A DNA stretch of 64,000 bases from positions 36,774,127 to 36,838,126 of the forward strand of contig CM055826.1 in NCBI GenBank assembly GCA_029582265.1, given 5' to 3'. The position numbers and the translations under genes were made by a program. Positions 12,601 to 24,600 of this stretch are shown piece after piece. The DNA comes from Zoroaster sp. YZ-2022. Lineage: Eukaryota > Echinodermata > Asteroidea > Forcipulatida > Zoroasteridae. The notes below the pieces were generated by a model. The model ran no database searches and was not told the DNA's origin. It was given only the letters and a program-made list of their open reading frames with translations. Every line of letters starts with the position of its first letter. Position 1 is the first letter of the stretch.

Positions 12601-15600
12601 CATATTGTCGTGTTCATCTTTTACCTTTCTTGCCTTGGTCATGTCTTTGTGCTGGTCACTTGTCATGAAATGGTGGTCTGTTAGCTCCTGCATTGCACTA
12701 TTTACTTCAGCACAAGCAGGCATGGAAAGCAGCCATTGAGTGCGTTGAGACTCGTCCATTCCACGACCTCTTGTTAATCCACCTGTTGTTTTCATGCTCC
12801 GCATTAGCACTTGCTCAATTATCAAGTCGGATGAAAGTCCAGCCCAAAACCGATCACTGCGCCGAATGACGTGGTAACCAGTGGTGAAAGAGGCAAATAC
12901 ATCTGGATGCTGTGTTTCGAGCTCTAACATCTGCTGCAGGTATATATACACAGATTTTGCATAGAGATTATGACCTGCCGCAGTAGTAGGGTAGCATTTG
13001 TTGAAGTGTTTTCAGATGAAGGTGCCAGTTTCCTGTGCGCTCTGCTTTGAGAAACTGGCGGAGAAGGTTGACCATTTCCATGTATTGCAGCCATAAGCGT
13101 GCTGTTGGGTAGATTCTCATTGCACTGCCTTGATCGTCTAGCTTCTGTTGAACAATCTCAAGGAATCTTTCTCTATAGAAATTAGTAAGTTTAAGTTAAA
13201 TGGAGAAACTCACCATCTGATCTGAAACTTGATAACCAGCTGGTGAAAGCAACTTCTCTTGCCAAGCGAGGCGCCACTTTGCAGAAATTTCAAACCACTA
13301 ATAGTAACTACTGAAAAGCACGATTGATGCGATGTTCACATATTAAATGATTAGCTTCTAGTTTAGACCCTCCCACCAAAAAAAAATAATAATACAAAAA
13401 AAACATTATTGCACATTATGATAATAAACAAAGCCAATGTTAGACTTTGGCGGAATCGTCGGCCATATTGGAATTTGAAATGGGTTGATATTTTTATCCA
13501 ATTGAATTTACGCCTTTTTGTGTAAAATTTTATTGGCAAAATGCCATTGGAAACGATTTCATTTGTACCAAAATTAGGGGTCTGTGCGTACAATATCACT
13601 AAATATATGGGTAAAACGGCCATTTTGAATTTATGCAAATTAGCAATTTTTCCCATGCTTCTTTTTTTCTACTTTTTTGATATGTTGTTTGGGAGGGTTT
13701 CAAGAGACACTTGCAACAAAAATAATTTCTGTTGCAATTTTATCCAGGTCAAACCGTAGATTGACTAGACTATAAGGCCTTTACACATAACTAAATCATG
13801 GCCTTTATATCGAAATAAGATTATGTGAAATAAGATTGTGTCAATTATTAGGTGTATCATGCCGTATAAAGAACATTATCGTGTCATTTGGATGACAGTA
13901 ACTGCAATATTGAGATTAAATAAAATACAAATAAAATTAAATAAACATACTTATCAAGGAACAAAGAAATAAAATGACACGTTCATGAAAGGTTACTCAT
14001 TTACAGGGCGTCGTTTGTCAAATAATTATTTAGTCCATTTTAAGGGGATGCGAGTTCTGAATGATATTCTTTTGACATTTTCTTTATTTTTGGAAGGTTT
14101 ACTATGTGTTGAATAAAGGGATGCGAGTTCTGAATGATATTCTTTTGACATTTTCTTTATTTTTGGAAGGTTTACTATGTGTTGAATAAAGGGATGCGAG
14201 TTTTTGTAAAAGGGGATGCGAGTTCTGAATGATATTCCTATGACATTTTCTTTATTTTTGGAAGGTTTAAGTTGTGTTGAATAAAGGGATGCGAGTTTTT
14301 GTAAAAGGGGATGCGAGTTCTGAATGAAATTCCTCTGACATTTTCTTTATTTTTGGAAGGTTTACGTTATCTTGAATAAAGGGATGCGAGTTTTTGTAAA
14401 AGGGGATGCGAGTTCTGAATGATATTCCTTTGACATTTTCTTCATCTTGGAAGGTTTACGTTATCTTGAATAAAGGGATGCGAGTTTTTGTAAAAGGGGA
14501 TGCGAGTTTTTGTAAAATGGGATGCGAGTTTTTGTAAAATTGGATGCGAGTTCTGAATGATATTCCTTTGACATTTTCTTCATCTTGGAAGGTTTACGTT
14601 ATCTTGAATAAAGGGATGCGAGTTTTTGTAAAAGGGGATGCGAGTTCTAAATGATATTCCTTTGACATTTTCTTCATCTTTAAAGGTTTACGTTATCTTG
14701 AATAAAGGGATGCGAGTTTTTGTAAAAGGGGATGCGAGTTCTGAATGATATTCTTTTGACATTTTCTTTATTTTTGGAAGGTTTACTATGTGTTGAATAA
14801 AGGGATGCGAGTTTTTGTAAAAGGGGATGCGAGTTTTTGTAAAAGGGGATGCGAGTTCTGAATGATATTCCTTTGACATTTTCTTTATTTTTGGAAGGTT
14901 TACGTTGTGTTGAATAAAGGGATGCGAGTTCTGAATGATATTCTTTTGACATTTTCTTTATTTTTGGAATGTTTACGTTATCTTGAATAAAGGGATGCGT
15001 GTTTTTGTAAAAGGGGATGCGAGTTCTGAATGAAATTCCTTTGACATTTTCTTCATCTTGGAAGGTTTACGTTATCTTGAATAAAGGGATGCGAGTTTTT
15101 GTAAAAGGGGATGCGAGTTCTGAATGATATTCCTTTGACATTTTCTTTATTTTTGGAAGGTTTACTATGTGTTGAATAAAGGGATGCGAGTTTTTGTAAA
15201 AGGGGATGCGAGTTCAGAATGATATTCCTTTGACATTTTTTTCATCTTGGAAGGTTTACGTTATCTTGAATAAAGGGATGCGAGTTTTTGTAAAAGGTGA
15301 TGCGAGTTCTGAATTATATTCTTTTGACATTTTTTTTTTTTTTTGAAGGTTTACTATGTGTTGAATAAAGGGATGCGAGTTTTTGTAAAAGGGGATGCGA
15401 GTTCTGAATGATATTTCTTTGATATTTTCATTATTTTTGAAATGTTTACTATGTGTTTGAATAAAGGGATGCGAGTTCTGAATGATATTCTTTTGACATT
15501 TTCTTTATTTTTGGAAGGTTTACTATGTGTTGAATAAAGGGATGCGAGTTTTTGTAAAAGGGGATGCGAGTTCTGAATGATATTTCTTTGACATTTTCTT

Positions 15601-18600
15601 TATTTTTGGAAGGTTTACGTTGTGTTGAATAAAGGGATGCGAGTTTTTGTAAAAGGGGATGCGAGTTCTGAATGATATTTCTTTGACATTTTCTTTATTT
15701 TTGGAAGGTTTACTATGTGTTGAATAAAGGGATGCGAGTTTTTGTAAAAGGGGATGCGAGTTCTAAATGATATTCCTTTGACATTTTCTTCATCTTTAAA
15801 GGTTTACGTTATCTTGAATAAAGGGATGCGAGTTTTTGTAAAAGGGGATGCGAGTTCTGAATGAAATTCCTCTGACATTTTCTTTATTTTTGGAAGGTTT
15901 ACTATGTGTTGAATAATGGGATGCGAGTTTTTGTAAAAGGGGATGCGAGTTTTTGTAAAAGGGGATGCGAGTTCTGAATGATATTCCTTTGACATTTTCT
16001 TTATTTTTGGAAGGTTTACGTTGTGTTGAATAAAGGGATGCGAGTTCTGAATGATATTCTTTTGACATTTTCTTTATTTTTGGAATGTTTACGTTATCTT
16101 GAATAAAGGGATGCGTGTTTTTGTAAAAGGGGATGCGAGTTCTGAATGAAATTCCTTTGACATTTTCTTCATCTTGGAAGGTTTACGTTATCTTGAATAA
16201 AGGGATGCGAGTTTTTGTAAAAGGGGATGCGAGTTCTGAATGATATTCCTTTGACATTTTCTTTATTTTTGGAAGGTTTACGTTATCTTGAATAAAGGGA
16301 TGCGTGTTTTTGTAAAAGGGGATGCGAGTTCTGAATGATATTCTTTTGACATTTTCTTTATTTTTGGAATGTTTACTATGTGTTGAATAAAGGGATGCGA
16401 GTTTTTGTAAAAGGGGATGCGAGTTCAGAATGATATTCCTTTGACATTTTTTCATCTTGGAAGGTTTACGTTATCTTGAATAAAGGGATGCGAGTTTTTG
16501 TAAAAGGGGATGCGAGTTCTGAATGATATTCTTTTGACATTTTCTTTATTTTTGGAAGGTTTACTATGTGTTGAATAAAGGGATGCGAGTTTTTGTAAAA
16601 GGGGATGCGAGTTCTGAATGATATTCCTTTGACATTTTCTTCATCTTTAAAGGTTTACGTTATCTTGAATAAAGGGATGCGAGTTTTTGTAAAAGGGGAT
16701 GCGAGTTCTGAATGATATTCTTTTGACATTTTCTTTATTTTTGGAAGGTTTACTATGTGTTGAATAAAGGGATGCGAGTTTTTGTAAAAGGGGATGCGAG
16801 TTCTGAATGATATTCTTTTGACATTTTCTTTATTTTTGGAAGGTTTACTATGTGTTGAATAAAGGGATGCGAGTTTTTGTAAAAGGGGATGCGAGTTCTG
16901 AATGATATTCTTTTGACATTTTCTTTATTTTTGGAAGGTTTACGTTGTGTTGAAATTGAATAAAGGGATGCGAGTTCTGAATGATATTCTTTTGACATTT
17001 TCTTTATTTTTGGAAGGTTTAAGTTGTGTTGAATAAAGGGATGCGAGTTTTTGTAAAAGGGGATGCGAGTTCTGAATGATATTCCTTTGACATTTTCTTC
17101 ATCTTTAAAGGTTTATGTTATCTTGAATAAAGGGATGCGAGTTTTTGTAAAAGGGGATGCGAGTTCTGAATGATATTTCTTTGACATTTTCTTTATTTTT
17201 GGAAGGTTTACTATGTGTTGAATAAAGGGATGCGAGTTTTTGTAAAAGGGGATGCGAGTTCTGAATGATATTTCTTTGACATTTTCTTTATTTTTGGAAG
17301 GTTTACGTAACGTTGTTTTGAATAAAGGGATGCGAGTTCTGAATGATATTCCTATGACATTTTCTTTATTTTTGGAAGGTTTAAGTTGTGTTGAATAAAG
17401 GGATGCGAGTTTTGTAAAAGGGGATGCGAGTTCTGAATGATATTCCTTTGACATTTTCTTTATTTTTGGAAGGTTTACTATGTGTTGAATAAAGGGATGT
17501 CAGAGGAATTTCATTCAGAACTCGCATCCCCTTTTACAAAAACTCGCATCCCTTTATTCAACACATAGTAAACCTTCCAAAAATAAAGAAAATGTCAAAG
17601 GAATATCATTCAGAACTCGCATCCCTTTATTCAACACGTAGTAAACCTTCCAAAAATAAAGAAAATGTCAAAGGAATATCATTCAGAACTCGCATCCCCT
17701 TTTACAAAAACTCGCATCCCTTTATTCAACACAACTTAAACCTTCCAAAAATAAAGAAAATGTCATAGGAATATCATTCAGAACTCGCATTCAGAACTCG
17801 AATATCATTTCCATCCTCTAGTTTTCATTGAACACACCATCCAACCAACCTGTGAAAATTTCATCAAATTCGGAGGCCCGCTTTAGTAAAAACAACAAAA
17901 AACAGTTTATGCTTTGTCATATTGGGCTTATTTCGATTGTGGTAATCAAAATAAACAACATTGGTTTCTGGTGTCTTCTAATGGCGTTTTCTCGACTTTG
18001 TATTAGACAGAAATATTTCTGTGGAGGATTGGTACTTACCAATCGATCGATAATTACCAATCCTGTACTTTGTCTTTAATTCTAGCTTTCTGCCATCACT
18101 GGGATTGCAACATCAGTAATCATGGATGGTTTTGTGATTGGGGAGTAATTGAAAAAAACATTAAATTTGTTAAGATGTATTTTAAAACAACAATTAATTT
18201 ATTAGGGAAAAAATAAACGACAATATTCTTAGGAACTTAAAAGTACACGAACTTGAAATTTTCTCTCCTTTTTTTCTTTGGGGTAGGGATGGAGGGGTAT
18301 ACCCATATAGAAATGTGCCTCAAGGCAAACTCAGTAATCACTTTTCAGTCATTCAGACTGTTTGCATTTAAATGAGTCCACGCAGTGTATCAACTCGGTA
18401 ATTTTCATGCCAGTCAAACAAAGAACTAGAAACGATGTGGGCGTTTATCTCCAGCTCTTGTGCACTTGGTAAGAGTCCAGTGGCGTAGCCAGAAATAAAG
18501 ATTCGGCTGGGCCTGAGTAAAAATGGACGGGCCATAGAATTCATCCATAAATCCATCCATACACGGGCGCCGATTTATGTTTGTGCCGGTGGAACAGCGA

Positions 18601-21600
18601 CCGACGCACACACTGACACACAATATTTACAAGGATTGGAGATCACGATACACACCATGAAACGCATGGAAAGTCATAATGCCACAAATCATTTAGTAAA
18701 AAGGTTCACTTCATTAAATTGATTCGTTAAATCATAGGCCAAAATGTGCTGTGAGACACCTTAGGCCATGCTCATAAAGAACGCAACAGTAGGCTACAAG
18801 GAACCTAATTCAAAATAGCCTAATATTGTTACACACACGCAAATAAAGCATACAAGCGCACACAGTAAAATACAGTCAATTAATTAACCATCAGCACAGG
18901 CCCACTTTCACTCACCATTGACGTTACTTCTTTACAAGGAAAGTGTTACTCGTTGCAGCTGTGCGCTTGATGAATTAATTGGCAAGTAGCCTACATAGCC
19001 TGATATCAGACAGATGGACAACTCGTTACACTCCAGAATCGGTCAACTTCAAGTGGGCGGATTCGAACGTCTGGACCCAGGCTACTACATCCAGGTTCCT
19101 ACGTCTTGAAAAGTAGCCTACAAGCATGATAGCCCCTGTCCTTTTTAAAGTATACAGTATAAAATAAAATGCACTGTAGCCTATATCACACAAACATACA
19201 TAGAAGAGGAATGCAAACAACATAAATCGTTTAAAAAAAAAAAAAAGTTATACAAAAAGCTTCTTTATTTGGCAATGGCAGGGCCTAGACAAGAAGTGGG
19301 CGGGCCTAGGCCCTGCCTGGCCCGCCCATAGCTACGCCACTGTAAGAGTCTGAAACTGATACGAGAAACATAGGAATATTTTCTACTGTCCTTCTTTGTT
19401 TTATAATCCCATTGCCCACCCAAGAGTCCATCCAGCTCTTCAAAACTCTCAGGTGAAAATTCTTCTCTGTATCCATTTCCGATATGTAGCCCAAAAATGT
19501 CTGCATCAACACGATTGTGGTACGGTATAGAAAACTTGATGTGGCGTTTTCTACCATCTAATCCTGCCTTCAGATGCTTATGAATTTGCCTCCTCAGAAC
19601 CGCTCTTCGTTGCTCTACATCACATGAGCTCTTCTCATTGTATGTTTTCACCCGTTCCTCTGCAGCTAGTTGGGTAAAGTGTTTTTGCTCTTGCCAGTAA
19701 GAATTAACAAGCGGGGAAGCGCATTGTTGCTTTTCCAAGTAAGTGCTGAATTTCCCAGATTGGAGGACATTTTTTGCACTGAGTAATCGGACAACAAATC
19801 CAGAAGCCTTGCACCTCCTGTCCTGTTCAAGTGTAAGGGTGCTAACAAAATGAAACACGTTTATTTCATTTGTGTGTAAGAAGTCTCCACAGCTGATTAT
19901 GCCATCACCGCATATGTACTGTGTGACTTCTTGGCAAATTTGTCCTTTAGGTTCAGAGCTAACCATGGGCACGTACACGGGCTCTTGGATTTGAGAAGTC
20001 CGTGTTCGCGAGCGTTTGTGTTTAGTGAAGTTGACCTGCCTCGTCTCACATGTCCGTTATCTTTTCTTTTCTGCTTTTGCTGAGCTCCTACTACGAGTAC
20101 AATCACTCTCTAACGGGGCGCATACGTCAGTGTAGGATACTTTGATTTCGTTCATCATGCCATTGTCTTCAAATGTTCCTTCCATACGTTCATTAAATGG
20201 GTCATTTATCTTTACGGTTCCCTTTAAGACTTGTTCATTTATTCGAAAATAAAAATTGTCGCCTTTCACCAAGAAGGCTGGTTTAATAGTTGGGGTGAAT
20301 GTATGTTGACCATCACCGAAACACAATGGCTTGCGTTTGGTTCGTTTGCTTTGAGGCTTGGGACGAGGTGAGCGGATGCAACTCATTGTCACGGTCTCAT
20401 CAAACTTCTTTGACCATCCGTCGTAATGAACACGGTACTCATCATTGAAAATTTGCAAACATGTTCCGAGCCTCCACACACCAGACTCCTCGTCCAATAT
20501 TTGCACTTTTTGTCCGACCGCTACTGACTCTGACATTGTGTTGCAAACAACTTCCTGGCGTGTTGGTGAAAAGAGTGTTGAAGAAATTGGTGACCACAAG
20601 GCTGTGTCCATCAGCATACAAATGTTCTATCTGCAGTTGAGTTGAAGAATGAGCTTTTTCATGGAACAGAACCCTATATGTACATGTACATGAACATTGT
20701 ACATGTACAATACATGCATGCTTGTATCCCTGCTTCCAAGGTTAAATCAGCACACACAGACCCTCCGTTGCTGGCCCACAGCGCTTGCGCATGCAGCAGC
20801 ATAGCGGTCACTCACAGACTGGACATCATGTGTTGTATGTGACCTGTTAGCTTCCCTTGCCTGATTGGACCTTGAATAATGGTCACTGCATACCATGTTT
20901 ATACACCGACAACCCCGGCAGCTCAGGGTTTTGTGTGCATATCTCAATGACCAAATTTATCGTTGGGGTACCACTAATGTTATCGGCTCATGCGTGCGCT
21001 GCAATTTGACGATAAGCCGATTTATCGGCTCAACATGACATACCTGACAACGGGTCTTGTTTTGACTTGTTATGACAACAGAATGTGCAACTAACCAATA
21101 AGAATACAAGGTCATGCACTCCCAATGCAAATTAGCTAATAAATATTGATTATTGACAACGGCACAGACGAAATACTACTCTGAGAGTTCCGATTGTGTT
21201 CATTGTTAACGTTAAAGTACACATGTGGTTTACACACACGTTGTATTTAAAAATGGCGGCCTCCATGAAACTCACAACAAACGATGCGCAACGCTGTTTT
21301 CTTGGAATTATGACGTGAGCAGTGCTGATGGAGATAATGACGGTGACAATGTTGACTTTGAACACCCTGGCAGTGACGGAAGTTTTGATTTTCAGGGTAA
21401 AAATGACAGTAAAAGCTCTGAATCTGAGGTCGTATGTACCGATTGCGATAGCGATATAACGATAGGCCTATACTATGCATGGCACCATGACACGACCGTG
21501 ACACTGACAGCAAGCAAAGCCCTCAGACTAAATGTGCTCATAGGACAAGCAATTGGGTGAGTAACAACAACAAAATATGGACAGATGTTACACATGATAC

Positions 21601-24600
21601 TAATGATTCTACCAGCTGTCCAAATATTAACAAATTATTAATAATTTCCACACTAGACCTTGATTGTTTACATTATTGCATAACAGAAACAATATACAGC
21701 ATGTTGTATCAAGGTTGCAAATTATGATTTTTTTTATATAAACAGGGGGTTACAAAGCATTATGGGAAATATTATTATGCCCTGACATATTCTGACATAA
21801 ACAAACCACATTTGTTTATCATACAATGCATATTTGAAGACCTTCAAGCAATAACTTGCAGATTTATTGATATTTATTCTGAGGAACGATAAACATAAGT
21901 TTATATTTGAATGGCTGCAATGCATTATGGGTAATCCCAAGATGATCTCCATCTCAATATTCACACTCAGTGAGTCATAACCTTTATTTTGATACCTTAC
22001 TCTCTTCAATTGGCAAAAGATAAACAAATTATTCATTATTTCCACACTTGACCTTGATTGTTTATAGTATCAAATTATAATATACAAAACAATTCCGTCC
22101 ATACACATGAAATAATTCCGGCAGAATTCCAATCGATCCAGCAATTTTGGCTGCAATTGGACAAAAATGCCGACACGTGGGTCTGAGGCAACGCGTGTGG
22201 AGACCATCAAAATGTGAGACAAAATGTAAGTGAGACATCAAAATATTTATAATTCCGCTATGGAAAAAGAAGAATGCTCTGTATTAATCTGTGGGATAAA
22301 TTGTCAGAAACAGTGATTGTTTATTGAATTATTTGTCTCGTCAATTAAGAATAGGAATATTGTAATGGACTGTAGTTATAACAATGGTATTAAGTAGTGA
22401 ACATAAGATACAACATGTATTGTGACATTCCAGTTTTTGTTTTCTTTGAGGGAATGTGGTTGCTTTTATTAATCTTTCACAGATTAATTAGTTGGCTTTG
22501 TTAATGGTTGGATCTTTTGGCTGCTACTTTGGTATACATGTGCACTAGACCTTGTGAGCTTTAAGAAATACTAGCCTACTATATAACCTATGGGTATGAG
22601 GGCTCCAGGGTGGCAGTCTGGACCTGTGGCTGGGGACAGAAGGTTGTTCGGACGGCGGTTGTATTTTATTTTGTATAAAGTTTACTTACGCAAAGGATTG
22701 CCTGTATTTTATGTTATATTATTTCAGCCTGTCGTCCGAACATTAAGGTAATACTATTTTAGTTATTTATATTAGTTTAGTAGTGTCCTGAATTGTTTCT
22801 TTGCTTTGCCAGTCTTTATATAGTTTTATGTTTGAGTGATAATACATAAAGAATAACAGGGATAATACATAAAGAATAACAGTATTTAGTTTTGTTTTGT
22901 TTTACTTATTTCTGTTCTTGATTGTCTCTCCCCCTACTGACAGATTAAGATATATCCGTTACAATATAGGGATTAATTCTGAGCTAAGATTTTTGTGTGT
23001 CGCCTACCTCAAAGTGGTCCGAGTCTTCTGTATCATCCTGGTCAATCTTTTCTGCAAAGACTGACACTGGGTCACGGATGAAGAGATGAGCTATGTGTCT
23101 AGCCAACTGACGATCAATGCCTGAATGAGAATAGTACAGTGACATGATACAAGGAGGATTAGTGACCAACTGAGGATCAATGCCTGCATAAGAAGAGTAC
23201 AGTGACATGACACAAGGGGATTAGTGACCAACCGAGGATCAATGCCCACATAATAATAGTACAGTGTACAGCGACATGACACAAGGGGATTAGTGACCAA
23301 CTGAGGATTAATGCCTGTATAAGAATAGTACAGTGACATGACACAAGGGGGTTAGTGACCAACTGAGGATCAATGCCTGTATAAGAATAGTACGGCTGGA
23401 TTTTAAAGGAAAAAAGGATAGATCATTTTGCCGTTTGCCGTACATCTTGACTCAAGTCCGAGTCCATGTCACGAGTCATTTGAGTCTTACGAGTCAAGTA
23501 TTATGACCTACCGGCATCCATGAGTTCTTGACAATCTTTCTCATCCAGAATCAAGTTAATATCATTGTATCTCTCTCCGTTGGGGGACAGATAGCTGTCA
23601 ATTGAGTCATATCGTGACTTTGGAATAACAAACTTATTATTCTTCAGTGGCTGTAAAGAGATAGATAGTATGATGGGTGAATGTAGGGTCCTTAAAAAAC
23701 ATTTTTTTCATCCACGATATATCGGCAAACATATATCGCAATTTTCGATAGTATCGCAATTATTTTTTTCATTTCATGCATGATTGCTTTAGAACCAATA
23801 ACCACAGGTATGTACCCCTCTACAAGCATCACAATAAATCACAAATTGGTTTGCATAGTGTGTATGTACTTCTGAAGAAGTTCACTTTTGTTTCTCACTT
23901 CCAAAAACTGAAAAGACTGTCCTAATTTTGTTTCCATGGTATTTCTGACTTGACTCACACTGGCGATTATGTTTTTAATCGCGATATATTTTTTTAATCG
24001 CGATATATTTTTTTAATAGCGATTTTCCGATATCTCGATAACTTAAAAAGGTTCTCGATATCGTAATCGAATAAAAAAAGTTATCGCGATATTCGATATT
24101 ATCAGGTTATCGCCCACGCTTAGTCTGGATCCTTTGAATAGGTTCTTTAACTAGATTAGTAATACACACAAATGATTCCAGGACACTGTTGTGAATGAGT
24201 CATGTTTATCCTAGTGCTTCCAGGGGTGTGGTTTGACAAAAGTAAAACATTTTGAAAAATGGGTAGCGTGCCTGGGTCTCCCTTTGGTCTAGAGGACAAA
24301 ACCCCCTGAACCTCATGGATGTTTAATTTTGGAGGATTTACAGATTCTCCACATCCCCACAAACAAGAAAATAGAGGTTTGGACACAATACAGGCTACTT
24401 CTTTCTTTCTTTCCTTGGTGGCTACTTCTCTTCTTTCAAGAAAATTTTGAGGCAAAGGGAGATTTGTAAAAAATGATTCAAAGAGAGCAAGCATACTCAT
24501 AGAAGTAGGTTTGCCAGCATTACCAATGCTGTACCATTCCTTAATAATCATAGAAAAATGCATGTTAACTTGCACACCTCCAAATTTCGTTCCTCTCTGG

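Noticed and set aside
14680..17454. Many short minus-strand frames ([14 protein letters not shown] type)
   Set aside because: They follow satellite units and are broken at every length change.
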